Shown one piece after another: positions 39,240 to 51,242 of a stretch of 64,000 bases of DNA. Position 1 is the first letter of the stretch. Every line of letters starts with the position of its first letter. The stretch lies in contig NC_088307.1 of NCBI RefSeq assembly GCF_032854445.1, positions 16,568,017 to 16,632,016 of the forward strand, given 5' to 3'. This DNA is from Liolophura sinensis (lineage: Eukaryota > Mollusca > Polyplacophora > Chitonida > Chitonidae). The notes beneath the pieces were generated by a model. That model was given only the letters and a program-made list of their open reading frames with translations. It was not told where the DNA came from and did not search any database. Position numbers and translations under genes: made by a program.

Positions 39240-41489
39240 ATGAATTGTCATAGTGGCTTAATCCAGAGAAGTAAAACTTTAAAATAGCAAGTTTGAACAT
39301 AGTAAACTGTTATAATGATAAAAACTTTATTTCAAGAGGGTATAGTACACATGTACTTGGATGTGTAAATTCTTTGATGCCCCTCAGATGGGTAATTTCA
39401 TTTTATATGCAAATACAAGTAAATATAACGTACATGTGTATTTTTTAAAAAATATAAATAAAAAAAAATGAAAAAAATAGTGACACAATGAGTCATTTAT
39501 AACATTTCACAGTACTTCAGAGGATACCTGATCACTTACTTAAGCCTTTCAAATAGCGTGAGTGGTAGATGAGTGGCAGATGCTAACTAGACACCATTAC
39601 AAAGAGACACCGTCAGAACTAGAGCAGAATCTATGGTAAGGAATTTCCTACTGCTCAGTTTGAGGTATGGAGATTTTAAGCTTAAGCTCGTTTCGGGGAT
39701 TGACTGACGAATTCGATTAACACAAAAACACTTGGCAAAATGTTGTGCACAACAGTGGTTTTGTTACAGTCAACCAGTTTATTTTTTGAAGCGTTTGAAA
39801 TATTTCGTGGATTGGATTGATTTTCATACACGTCGGACAGCTGGCATCTGTAATGCAAAAATTCTGTTTGTTAGAGCCAGTGGACAGCAGCCCAAGCTTA
39901 GACAGTAGTATTTTAGAAATTTCAATAATTCAGTAATTTAGTAAAACATGCACCTCACCTATCAGAATAGAGGTAGCCAGGTTTCAGGCACTCTCGTGTC
40001 TGCGTGTTGCTCACTGTCCGCTAACCTCTTGTACCAATTTTGGGTAAAATGAATCCATATTTCAACAGAAATGTGAATGACAGTATTTAAACACATCCCT
40101 TAAAAAAGCAAACTGTGCCATACCCCCAAAATAATGTGTTTTGGGGCATACTATTCTTTGAAACAAAACAATTCCTGCAACTGACCCAGTAATTCATGCC
40201 AACCAAGTGAACCCCAAGGTTTTCTTACTTCAATTCGCTGTGGTACACTTGACACGCTATTGAAAACACATGGCACGAATTTACAAAGACCTTAAGAGCA
40301 GACCCCCGCAAAGCTGGATTTAAGAAGGTTACTTACAGAAGACACCAGGATAAGCTAACCAGTTTTTGCCATTCAATAAGTGATATTTTCTGCCATAACG
40401 AAGACACAACTCCTGCCTGTACAAGAACCCAAAACTACCCCACCTGTCCGACCCACTACCACCACACCGCAATTCCCATTTACCTTGGTCAGACGGATTT
40501 GCACAAATATATTCGACAAATTACACAAATATATCCGAGCTCTGAATTGTAGCTCACAGAAATCCCTCTCACCACCAAAGTTATTAACACTGGAATTGGA
40601 AAGGCTCAGTTTTATAAATTCAAACTTTGATTACAGCGAAATTTAAGGTCAGTGAAAACAATAATTATCTTTTCTGTTTACATACACATTGCCAACTGTT
40701 TCAATTTTGTCCCAGTCATAACAATAAACTCTGAAAGTACAAACGTTGTTTCCATGTAGGCCTATAATGTAAATATTTTTCTATTATTATTTTCACTTGA
40801 TGTAGTTGATTGTTTCTTGCTGTCAAATATATCACCTGCTCCACACAGGCAACATATTTAAATGCTCTAAAGAGGAACCGTTTATTTCGTCAAAATTTAC
40901 AAAAATTACGTTGACACGTACAGAAATTCAGTCGTAACTCGTCTTCGTTGTCAAAAATGGACGATCCAAGAAAATCAAACTATCAAATCAGTCACAGCCA
41001 GACAAGCCAAATACAGACTTATGCCAAAATGTACGTTCCTCGCTAGCAATATCAGGCCAATCTCACGCACATTTCCAACAATATCAACGAGGATAAAGGA
41101 ACCGGCTGTGTCCAACCGCTATGTGTTACTGGTGTGGTTGGAGCTACAGCTCATGGTGTTCTCGTTACTCGTGCAATCCAAACTGTAATTATATGGCACT
41201 GTATAACAGATGTTGAATTGTAGAACTACATGCACCGACAGGAGAACAAATACACTTGTCCTACTAATAATGGCTTATATATTATGGTCAAACTCAGTAA
41301 TAAAATGTTTTGATCACTCTGGATATTGATATTAAAAGGTTGAATAAATTAATTGGATGTTTAACAGTTTTTGCCAGCTCCGGTCCATTCTCAAAAAGAC
41401 TTGCCACATGATAGTCATGACCTGTTTCATTTGAGATAGGTTTTGCCTCATTTAATCACATTAGAACAGGCTTATTCATCGGATTTGAC
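39240..41489. other. No gene recognised
   Basis: AT-rich spacer. The frame at 40380-40646 is threonine/proline-rich at its start and otherwise unremarkable. Confidence 0.45.
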
Positions 41490-41847
41490 CTTAGCGCTGT
41501 TAATGTGAGGGCTGTGGATGTGACTGTCTCAGCGGGTCCCTTCCCTTCGTCTTCCATCCTCACCTTAAATCTTATCTGCCGAGCCCAGGGCTATACTCCT
41601 GGCTCTATTATATGTTTCTTCTCGGTGTACCCTGAGAATAATGAATTTCAACATACGTTAATTCTTGAAATTTTACCCTTACAAAGGAAACTAATTAAAG
41701 GAGGTAAAGATATTATATTCTGTTGGATGCCAAGTCCAAGTAACCAGGGAGCACAGTCGTAGACAGGGAAGCTTTAGCTTCTCTTCATAAGACAATATCT
41801 AAAATGAAAATTCCGAGGAATGACTTTCGTTCCGATATTCTTAAATA
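41490..41847 (+). pseudogene. LINE RNase H C-terminal fragment
   Basis: The frame at 41505-41762 ends in GGKDIIFCWMPSPSNQG, the strand and loop of retrotransposon RNase H whose usual form is I-x-F-x-W-V-P-S-H-x-G-I-x-G-N-E-x-A-D. Here the histidine is replaced. After a frame change, V-D-R-E-A-L-A-S-L-H-K-T-I follows up to the stop at about 41847, matching the A-D-x-x-A-K end of the domain. The N-terminal half is absent. Confidence 0.68.
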
Positions 41848-42429
41848 AATTGTTTGTTTAAATTGAAATTAAATAAATTTTAAATTGGACCTTCAGGTCC
41901 ATAAAAAACTGCTTATTATTCACCCAGTCATTGGCTTTACTTCATATTCTCAGGGTATGTCTCGAACAGACCAAACAGTTACAAAGCGTCGTATTGGACA
42001 TTCTTTTTCAACACAGAATTTTGTTCTTGATGAGGGCTCTGCCATTTTCAAGATTCTTATAAAAAAATTTATTGGTTTTCGAGTTTTAACATTTTGTTTA
42101 ATCAACTGGTTTTGAACTTGCATAATATGTTTTAATATGGATGTTCTCATCATATAAAAAAAAACATTCACTGCCTCGTTTTATAATCATTTTTCCTTTT
42201 GGATATTCATATATCCAGAGTCAACATTATTACACGTTTCGGTTGAATGATTTTATTGCCAATTTCCAAAATACATAACGTTTAACAAAAAAACAACCAA
42301 AGTATCTCAAAAGACTTAAAAATAAGAAAGCCACTTTTGTCAACTTACACGTATAAGGCTGCTCCAAATCCTGTGTCAGTCCTTAAACTGCATCGGTAAT
42401 TCCGCGAAGTCAATTTTGCAGGACTTAAC

Positions 42430-43190
42430 ACGCAAACCCTGTCTAATTTCGGTTAGCATTTTCCGTTTTGGAGGCCTATAAGGAATTACTGCTTTCAAAG
42501 ATTTTGAGAAAGCCTTCGATTCATTTTCCTTCATAGGGGGGACTTCATAGAGGAATTCTCTAATCCTTGAACTTTGGCAAAGACTTAAGAAAATAGGTTA
42601 AAACATTTCACACAAAAGTGCTACAAAACGTCGCCATTTTTTAATATCAGCCGAGGATATAGACAGGCTAAACCTCATTTCACCTTATGGTCTTCTACTT
42701 CGTGCTGAAATACCTGGCTATATGATACACAAATATCAAAGGAATAACCTGTTACAGTACTTATATACACCCAGCCAGTTTGCCGATGACACACAGCTAG
42801 TTCTCGACGTTAAAGAAGATTCTCCTCCTGAATCATAAGCCTATCTTTCCTTGTTTTATGAATACCCGGCCCTACAACTATATGTAGCAAAACCAAAAGA
42901 AGTCTGAACAGGTTCTACATGTATGCCTGGAGCTAATCCAAAACATTATATATTATTGAAATTAAAATGGGTTACAAAATTGAATGTATTATATATTAAC
43001 TTTTCATCTGTCGGCTTTAATAACGTGTGGAAAATAAACTAGTTAGTCAGAAAAAAACAACTTAAAACTGAATTACAGAAATGGTAAATCCGGAATTTAT
43101 GTTTACTTGGAAAGATTACTGTGATTAAATTCCAGTGCAAAAGGATGCATACCGGGACCATAATAATCTAGTTAGGAACATTTATAAATA
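42430..43190 (+). pseudogene. LINE reverse transcriptase fragment with FADDT box
   Basis: In order: FKDFEKAFDSFSF (catalytic motif A region, D-F-E-K-A-F-D), SRGYRQAKP (the R-G-x-R-Q-G-x-P block), then after a frame change S-P-Y-x-L-L-L-x-A-E-I. QFADDTQLVLD follows, carrying the catalytic Asp-Asp pair (about 42777-42812). Beyond it a K-L-N-V-L-Y-I-N-F block and a K-I-T-V-I-K-F block match the thumb of L1-like or Nimb-like polymerases. Stops and shifts make it inactive, although the active-site box is preserved. Confidence 0.82.
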
Positions 43191-43970
43191 ATAGACCGAA
43201 GCTATAGAAATAAACATCAGTGTTGATTAATGCTCGTCAATTTTGCCGATATCATTTCGACTTCTAATGAAACAAAACCGAAATAATACGTTGTTTTACC
43301 ACATGCTAAACCCTCTGTATGAAAAACAGCATATTCATGATAAATGAGATCATAACCTTAAACTACAGGAAATAAATTAGGCAATTATATTTCTCTCCAT
43401 TTTTCATTGCACACAATATACACAGCTGAGAGATTATCAGTAGAAATTATTACATATGACAACAACAACAAGATAGGCCATAAAAAAGACGATGTCTTAA
43501 CAGGAGATACAAATATTTTAAGATTGAGAAAAGAACAATCTGCCCTTAACAGGTTAACCATACTTGTAAAGAAATTTATTTTTTAAATGTAGACACGCAA
43601 AACTGGCCCTACATATCATAGATATGCTTGATTATGCCTGATAAGCTGTAAGAATACTGTGACGTAGAAAAATATATTATAAAAATATCAAGAAAGAGAC
43701 ACAGTTAAAGGACAAATGGAAGAATTTCTATCACAGTTTACATCACAGTCTGAATAAAACAGTTATGAAAACATGAGCTCGAGTCGGACTGGATTCCACG
43801 AGTACATGTTGGGATAAGACAAACAGACCATCTAGGTTTAATTGTCTGCTCTTTGACGCCTTGTCGCATTTTCGGCTTAATCTGATTAACTACAACGATA
43901 ATTATCTGCGACCCGGGATGCACGTTAAGTCATGTGAATGAATTGTAAGAGTACATTACTGAGCTGTAAA
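43191..43970. other. LINE-derived or unassigned spacer
   Basis: AT-rich sequence following the reverse transcriptase fragment. It may include the remainder of that element, but no further motif is clear. No host gene is seen. Confidence 0.4.
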
Positions 43971-44265
43971 TGCACCAGCCAATAAGAGGCACACAAGTAA
44001 CATTTGAATAACTAATGACTAATGCATTTGACATTAAAAGTCATATATATAGTGTTTGTCACTGTAAGTAAAATTCTTGTTTGATAACCATTAATTCGTT
44101 AACACTGGCTCGATTCGCGCCTTGGTCTAAATGGATTTGGGCTCCTTGATGGTAAGAGCAAATCAGAGGACTAATGCCAGCTTTCAATTCTTTTCCATCT
44201 AAATGACTGCCAGAGAAGCAGGCAAGTCTGGTGGAAAATATCTTACCATTAAAACCATCCAATGC
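43971..44265 (+). repeat. Segmental duplication, upstream flank copy 1
   Basis: Aligns with about 50340-50990. Shared stretches include taatgactaatgcatttgac, gtttgtcactgtaagtaaa / cttgtcgttgtaggtaaa, ttgataaccatt, ggctcgat-c-g-tcttggtctaaa and caagtctggtggaaaat. The homology shows that the receptor genes were duplicated with their upstream DNA. Confidence 0.8.
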
Positions 44266-44348
44266 ACCATTAGCCACTTAACACAAAAGATGTTTATTTG
44301 GCTGGCACTGAATTAGTTATTGATATCATTATGTGTTTCCTAAACGTG

Positions 44349-44358
44349 TATATAAATA
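44349..44358 (+). promoter_or_regulatory. TATA-like box of receptor gene 1
   Basis: TATATAAATA lies 92 bp upstream of the start codon. Initiation would be expected about 30 bp downstream, leaving a 5' UTR of roughly 60 bp. A shared block, gatacacgctcc, lies between box and start in gene 1, with gatacacgcttcc in gene 2. Confidence 0.5.
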
Positions 44359-44440
44359 CAATAATGTGATCATCCGTTCACCAGTTTGATACACGCTCCC
44401 GACTTGTCCTCCTGTAAATCGCAGAATTACAATCAGCACC

Positions 44441-45567
44441 ATGAGTGACAACGCTACCTACACGGATGACATCGGGGGGATTGACGACACTAAGAGGATT
44501 ACATTTAGTGTAGTGTTTGGTTGCATCCTCCTCGTAGGAGTTACAGGAAATGTTTCCGTGATTGGCCTGATAGTGCTAGTCAGAAAACTACATTCCACGG
44601 TCAACCTGTGCCTGGCATGCCTGGCTGTTGCTGATTTGGTTATTTTGGTTTTTTTACCCATTATTCCAGTGAATATACTTTACAACCAGGACGATTCTTA
44701 TTTAGGATTGAATTTATGTGAGTGCCTTTTTCAAAACTGGTTTCTCTTTTGCAATTAATGTCATTGCATTTGTACTCTTTATTTCTGTTACCTCTGAACA
44801 CACTTATAAAATATATTGCTCTGTTACTTTCAGGTATTTTCATGAACTCCATGAGTAGAGGGGCTCTGGTCTGTTCCACTTTGATTTTTGTGCTTGTTGG
44901 AGTGGAGCGCTACACTGTCTTGTGTTATCCGCTGAAGTCGTTAGGATGGTGGACCCGGAAGAAAGTCTGTCTACTGTTGGCCGTTATCTCATTGATCACC
45001 GTTAGTGTTTCCATACCTTATGGAATCGCCACGACATACGAGGAAGTGATTTTTGAAGATAATAGCACAAAAATATTCTGTGACATGGACGTGGATCATC
45101 CGTGGTTGGATCGTTATGACACTTTTGTAAACTGTGTTTTCTTTTTGGTGCCTATTCCCCTGTTGTTTTTGCTGTATGGTAAGATGATTATTGGTTTAAA
45201 GGCTAAGGTGCCGCAGAGCGACAGTCAAGGAATCGGTGCAAGAGGTGCATCCAAATCTCGTTCTAAAGTTGTTAAAATGCTCCTGGTTGTAGTCAGTGTT
45301 TTCGTTATCTGTCTTCTGCCATTTAAAATTTACACTCTAGTCGACATCTATGCCCCGAATGTCATTGATTCATTGGATGACAGATCAATTTTCATCGTCA
45401 ACTGGTCTGCGCGAATTGTCTTGTACATCAACCATGCATCAAACCCGGTTGTGTATTTCCTAATGTCTGACAATTTCCGAGAAGCCTTTAAGACAGTGTT
45501 TTGTAGGAGATATAAAACAGTAAAGCCGCCTAAAAAACTGCACACAGTTTCCTCATCTCTGAGATGA
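44441..45567 (+). CDS. Rhodopsin-class GPCR, neuropeptide-receptor-like (paralogue 1)
   Basis: Two exons, 44441-44717 and 44834-45567, give 336 residues. The 116-bp intron starts GTGAGT, ends TTTCAG, and is phase 1 inside the codon for Cys93. Seven membrane segments lie near residues 21-46, 54-78, 93-118, 135-157, 188-213, 237-262 and 278-303. Landmarks: N37 (1.50), D65 (2.50), C93 (3.25) with C175 in loop 2, E117-R118-Y119 at the end of TM3, P199 (5.50), C252-L-L-P255 in TM6, and N296-P-V-V-Y300 in TM7. Cys316 may be acylated. Sequons are N4 and N169. TM6 lacks the usual tryptophan 6.48 and TM4 lacks tryptophan 4.50. It acts at the plasma membrane; a peptide ligand of the TRH/FMRFamide-receptor kind is inferred only from overall style. 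The start has A at -3. Confidence 0.93.
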
Positions 45568-45790
45568 AAAGTTATTATATCTACATGTTGGAAAACACTT
45601 TCCAGTCGCATTCAAAACGCAACGTGTCAAGACGACCCTTGTATTGTTTTGTACACTGTAGTCTGCGTCAAAAGATTTCAGTGGGCGTTTTAAATGAAAT
45701 GTCCCCGAGATGACGGATAACACAAAGGCATCTGACCACAAGGAAAAACATAAGTCAGTTTGGTCTAATGTATTATTTTCTCGGCTGTAG
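45568..45790 (+). other. 3' flank of receptor gene 1, duplicated
   Basis: Aligns loosely with 52999-53165: cgtcaaaagatttcagtgggcgtttt against cgtcagaaaatttcaactggcatttt, and aagtcagtttggtctaatgtatt against aagtctgtttgatccgatgtatt. The duplication unit therefore includes the 3' UTR. No clear polyadenylation signal is assigned. Confidence 0.6.
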
Positions 45791-46738
45791 CCTATTTCTT
45801 TTAACGATTTGCCTATATCCCTCTGTTTGTGCACTACCAGAATTACCTTTAATAAGCTGGTGATCTGTAGTTTTAGTATATGTTAGGTATGTAAAAGTTA
45901 TACCAGCGGATTAAAAAAGGGAAAAAAAAGTACTGTGGGTCACGCGAATTTTCGCCTCATTAGTTGGCAAAATAACACTAAAATTTAAAATACAGACATA
46001 TTGGTAATATTATTCCAGGATGTTTACGGCAGACTGGTTTTAAGGAAAATGGGGTAATCAGCTTTATCTAGGTCATGTGACTTTGCGTCTATATTGGGGT
46101 ATGTTGTACAATTAAAGATGTATTAAAGATATATTAATCTGTGAGGCATTGAGGGCCTGTCACCAGCCATCAGCCAAAATGCGTCCAGGCAGACATTCGT
46201 CACCAGCCATCAGCCAAAATGGACGTTCCAAGTCAATATTCGCAAGGTCACATTCTGAAAAAGACGTTTAACACAAACCACTAAAGACCTAAGAAAGTGT
46301 ATAGTACAAAAGTAGGACGAAATCGTGCAAACAGGAGCAGTCAACAGTTTTTAATAATGTTGGAAAGACACAAGGTATGTTCTTGGCGACTGTGTAAAAT
46401 CAGTATTCAATTCGTGCTCTAGTGCTAATATACAACTGTTATGTAACCGGCGTGTACGGCGATCTTATGAATCTAAAGTCAGGCATATATATATATATGA
46501 ACACTGATTGTTTCTCCGACGTTCGGAATGATTTGTAAGAGTCTCTGGTAACTACGACAAAATCTGTCTGACGGGAGACTAAAACGTAAGGACATGAACC
46601 GTAAAATATCATACTGAGACAGATGAACGTCTAAGTAATTCTATACAACTGAATAATGATGCAGATGCATTTATATCCGGTCAGTTAACTGGTAATGGAA
46701 TCACTTCGCTAGGGTGTTATAAAGGGAGAGCGTAAAGA
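45791..46738. other. No gene recognised; short direct repeat
   Basis: Spacer. gtcaccagccatcagccaaaatg occurs at 46159 and again 40 bp later at 46199. A tatatatata run lies near 46486-46498. Confidence 0.5.
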
Positions 46739-49000
46739 CATAAATTGGGGTGCAATTGTTGTAAGAAACAGCAATCTACTTGTAGTCAGTGATAGAACCG
46801 GGCAAGACAAGGGATTAGAGTAGTGACATCTAAGACTGTTAGCCTCATTGAAGCCCATCTTTACTTGAACTCATTGGCGACTTTAAACTTCTGGAGTACC
46901 ATGAAATGTTGTCTGACATACACTGGCCAGTAGTACTAGATTTATATACAAGTAAAGTTTAATTTTCAATTAAGTGCCTAGTGAATGACAGTCAATGAAA
47001 ACATCAATAAATGACTGATGAATGGTTAATGAAACAGATAATTTCACATACGCCAGAAATGGAAAATGACTGAGTAAAATGGATTGAAATCTCATAAGAA
47101 TAGAATAAACAACATAATGAGTGCTGTGGGAGAAACGTTCTATTCAGCAGCACGTACATTTTTTTGGAGATACATAACAGTAGAAAGTCGAACAGATATA
47201 CCAGTAAACCAAAAAATCCCTGGTTTAGTGCAAACTGTGCAGAAATGAGAAAGGTATTTCTTATGTATGAAAAGTGTTATTGTTTGAACAGAAGTGACAA
47301 TAATAAAGAACAGTTAGTTGGTGCTAGCAAAGACAATAAATAAGCTCTTGTACAAGTGCGTCCGGAGTACATAGACAACCATGTAAAGGAAATAAGATTG
47401 CTACATTTCAACGACCCGAAAGAGATCTCTGGAAGCTGCTTAACAAGGCTGCCGGATTGGAAGGAGAGAGAGTTTTGACATGCCACTTTTTCATGAATAC
47501 TTTTGTAATATGAATAATTGCAGTAATGTCTGATCAGCACAAATCGAGTCCTTAAATTATGAAATTAATATGAGTTGGGTGATCCTGTAAAGGCAGAGGA
47601 AATAGTTTGTGCAATTAAAAAGCCTAAACGCAATAAATTGTGTTGAACTGATTATTTTCGTGGTATATTTTGCACTTTATTGCCAATTATTGCGGAACCA
47701 GTCAAAACTCGATCTGCGTATTATCGTGATTATGTGTAAATTAGTACCCACGAAGGAAATTAGACCGTTTGTAAATATTCTTATTTCTAGAGAACAGACA
47801 CGGTTGGTGTCGAATAACACGGCAATTGTTAAATGGGTTTATGTGTAACGGTAACTGTATGTCGTAAAACCCTACTAGGATGCTGTCGGATCCTACGCAC
47901 ATCATACGCGGATGGTACACCCATCTTGTCTGTTTGATCGGCGTATGATGTGAAGATTTTCCTGTGATGTTACACCCTTCCGTGTCAGACATATCGTTTA
48001 CATCCAACAGTACTGTACACACTGTGAAAAATGTTCACTTATCTCTGAAGCACAAACAGCTTTTTAAGAAAGAATATTCAACGACAGACAATATTTTCTA
48101 TAACATGCCATGATTAATTTTTTTATACAAAGGTAAACATAGACTGTACTGTATATTTGTTGATTTTTTTACAAGCTTTTGACAGTTTTACGAGAAGCAC
48201 TACGGCAAAAGCTGGTGATATCTGGTGTTACACGCCAATATTTACAGCTAATACAAAATATGTATGCAAATATCAAGACCTGTATCTCAGATGGTAAACT
48301 GCGCAGCGAATAATTTATGTGTCTGTCAGGGAGGAAATTGATCTACTCTGATGTTTTCATTGCTTTTTAACGATTTTGCCAGGTTTTTAGATGCAAGTGA
48401 TGTCATTGTTGTTAGCTCACTCACTAAATGAAACGAGCTTCATGTTTTCTTGCAAATTTTGTAGTTGTTGTATGCAAATGATACTATCATTTTTTCCTTA
48501 CCGGAACACAAGCTTAATATTTGCATGCACTCAGTGCATTCTACAAATATTATAGACAAGACTAAAGTTGTTACGTTCTGTGAACGAAAATGTACGACAA
48601 ATGTCCTGTATTTTACCTTTAAATGTCGTGAAATTGCTGCCGATATCTTGGTGTTGACATGAAATATAATTGTTTGTGTTTGCAAGCCCAAAAGTAGTTG
48701 ATCAACCAGTCCACGAAAGCATTGTTTGCAATGCACCACAAGTCTTCTAAGCTGATATTGCCATTTGATTGTACAATTAATTAATTAATTTATTTATTTA
48801 TTTCATCGGTGTTTTACGCCGTACTCAAGACCATTTCACTTATACGACGGCGGCCAGCATCATGGTGAGTGGAAACCGATTGGACAACCGATTTGATGAA
48901 ATGGTTCGCCCAGTATGTGGATGCATACAGATGCTAAATCTGTGGCTTCGTGTTTCTAAAACCAAACACGTGCGAATAACTTAATCTTAAATTTCTAAAG
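46739..49000 (+). pseudogene. Degenerate LINE ORF2, interrupted by a SINE
   Basis: A possible endonuclease remnant lies near 46780-46820 (weak). Reverse transcriptase blocks follow: N-D-P-K-E then F-W-K-L-L-N-K near 47410-47445, E-E-I-V-C-A-I-K-K near 47595-47625, and ISGVTRQYLQLIQNMYANI-KTCI at about 48218-48285. F-N-D-F-A-R-F-L-D lies near 48365-48400. LLYANDTIIFS at about 48465-48500 is the Y-A-D-D catalytic box with the first aspartate changed to asparagine. Y-L-G-V-D-M and S-T-K-A-L-F-A-M follow to about 48770, then F-D-E-M-V-R-P-V resumes at about 48890 after the SINE at 48783-48887. The order fits a jockey/RTE-like LINE. Many stops; inactive. Confidence 0.78.
48783..48887 (-). mobile_element. 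SINE family A, 3' part, inserted in the LINE
   Basis: Reverse orientation: tttatttatttatttcatcggtgttttacgccgtactcaagaccatttcacttatacgacggcggccagcatcatgg. It separates two consecutive LINE polymerase blocks, so it is younger than the LINE. Confidence 0.9.
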
Positions 49001-49682
49001 AGTACATTTGGGCTGAAATCTAGTAATCCAAACTATGCTGTCTGTGGTGAAATGGGTGTTTCCCAACGTATATTCGTATCTATAACATTTTGATTATACT
49101 GGCTGAAACAAATTAAGTCCAGTCGAAGTAAACTATAACATATTAAGTATAAATTTATGTTCTCACCCTACAACCCCAATATTTCCACTCCCAAGCGGTA
49201 CGCTATTGTTGTCGGAGTAAACTAATGAAATTATGGTTTCAACAGTATACATGTACATTTTAACTTAGTACGCCTACCTGTATGTGAGATTTTTAGAGCG
49301 AAAACTAGTCTTTCATAATCTAAAGCTAATTGAATTGTAAATGTTTTATTTAAAACATTTTTTTGAAAAAAGCGTAATATTAGTGACATCAACAGGTTCC
49401 TTCACAAATACACATTAGGATATCATCTTGTATAAATGCATGATTTATCAAAAAAATAGACAAAAAACAGCAATGATCGTAAATTTATAATTTTTACACT
49501 GTGTCTGGCCTGTTTTTGTTAAGCACATTTAAGCGTTGGACTTGTTGCCAAAGAAGGAATACAGAGCATGAAGCCATTTACCATAAAAAGAATCGCCGAG
49601 ATCGTGACTCTCAGTGAAAAGGCCAAGGCCTTCTATCTTGCATAAAAATAGTACCAATTTTTAAATGTGATTTTCATTGGTT
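49001..49682. other. No gene recognised
   Basis: AT-rich spacer between the LINE and SINE B; nothing supported. Confidence 0.5.
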
Positions 49683-49694
49683 AACGCTTTATGA

Positions 49695-50018
49695 GTGAGT
49701 GAGTGATTGGGGTTTAAAGTCGTACTCAACAATTTTTCAGTCATATGACGACGAAGGAATCCTTAGGGTGCATGTACGTGTAATGTGCCTCCTTGTAGCA
49801 GGACGGATTTCCACCGCTCTTTTATCTAGTGCTGCTTCACTGAGACGACTTACCGAAGGCAAATAAGCCGCCCCGCACGAGCCATTATACTGATACGGGT
49901 CAACAGGTCGTTGCACTATCCCCTTCATGCTGAACGCCAAGCGAGGAAGTTACAACTTCCTCTTTTAAAGTCTTAGGTGTGACTCGATCAAGGTTTGATC
50001 CTGGATCTACTGGTCCAG
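49695..50018 (+). mobile_element. SINE family B, full length, with target-site duplication
   Basis: Best copy of family B: gagtgagtgattggggtttaaagtcgtactcaac at the 5' end, ctcttttatctagtgctgcttcactgag, tgatacgggtcaacaggtcgttgcactatccccttcatgctgaacgccaagcgaggaagtt, and a terminal gatcctggatctactggtccag. A 12-bp duplication, aacgctttatga, flanks it at 49683-49694 and 50019-50030. It lacks a poly-A tail; an internal B-box-like gtttgatcctgga lies near its 3' end. Confidence 0.92.
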
Positions 50019-50339
50019 AACGCTTTATGACGTTGAGCAATTAACATTGCTCTATGGAATTGAGGGCATAATATTATTTTAAAAGCTTTGCTTTAATTGA
50101 CTACTTGAAGACAGAAACCATAATTTCATTCCGATTCACATACACTGTTTCACATAGACTTGTTGAGAAAAGAAACAATCTTATTATTTCTGTGCTGTCT
50201 GATACACTGTCTCACATTCGGTTTGCTTTGCCTACTTATTTCCGCTCAAAACGCAATTTTTTAATCCATCTACTACTTGGAATGCACATTAAGCTACTAT
50301 TCATTGTACTTCATTGAACTGTACTGATAAGAAGCACGG

Positions 50340-50990
50340 AAATGACCTTTGAATAAATAATGACTAATGCATTTGACGTTAAGTCTTATGAATAGTGCGC
50401 TTGTCGTTGTAGGTAAACTTGATAACCATTGATCTGCAAGCTTTGGCTCGATACAGGTCTTGGTCTAAAACATTTGGACTGTTGTCACTAGGGAATTGTA
50501 AATCATGCTGAATAATTTCAGGTTTCAATCCTTTCTCACCTTTTTACAAGAGGTTTCAAACGACTATAAAATCTACATTTGTCACAGTCCATAAAGATTT
50601 TGATTAGAGATATAAACTCAAACGTGCTTTTTGCTTTTAGGTTTGTATCAAGTCAACTACATTTACTATTCTGTTTCTGGTCTTTCCAGTCCTGAACTTA
50701 AGCTTAAACATAGCTATTATTCTTTGTACTGTTCTCACAAGGTAACTCATGTAAGTCATTATTGAAAATGCCTTTATGTTTGATATTTTAATTGATTGAA
50801 ACGATCGAGCATACTCTGGTAAACACCAGCTATGCCAACAGCGTTCGTTGGGCATGACCTGCACTTTAGTGTATGTAGAAACTCATGGGAATGGTGACTT
50901 TGACAGAGGTTTATCTCGAGACAAGTCTGGTGGAAAATGTCTGTTTAAATATAACTCCGGGGACAACAGTCCAGTTTGACAATAAATCCA
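50340..50990 (+). repeat. Segmental duplication, upstream flank copy 2
   Basis: Counterpart of 43971-44265, with extra unmatched DNA (about 50500-50900) inserted between the two shared blocks. The second shared block is acaagtctggtggaaaatgtct at about 50920. Confidence 0.78.
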
Positions 50991-51159
50991 TTAGACCATT
51001 GTTTAAATGTGGCCAAGTGAGAATCGATTGCCAAAGAGTAAAGCTTTTCGCATTTGTATTTTCAAAGTCGTTGGACATTACTTATTCAAAGGCTTTATAT
51101 TGGTAAACTCTATTGGTGCATGTACTATTCAGGTCCGCAGACTTACATTATATGTAGAA

Positions 51160-51169
51160 TATATATATA
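51160..51169 (+). promoter_or_regulatory. TATA-like box of receptor gene 2
   Basis: An alternating tatatatata stretch lies 83 bp before the start codon, at nearly the same distance as in gene 1 and followed by the shared gatacacgc block. Confidence 0.45.
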
Positions 51170-51242
51170 CACCAGAGATATCCTGCGTTCTCTATTTCGA
51201 TACACGCTTCCAGTCTCGCAGCTTGTGAAGTGCAGAACTACC

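Noticed and set aside
50637-50864. 75-residue minus-strand frame upstream of receptor gene 2
   Set aside because: No recognised domain, and it lies in AT-rich DNA inserted within the duplicated upstream flank.
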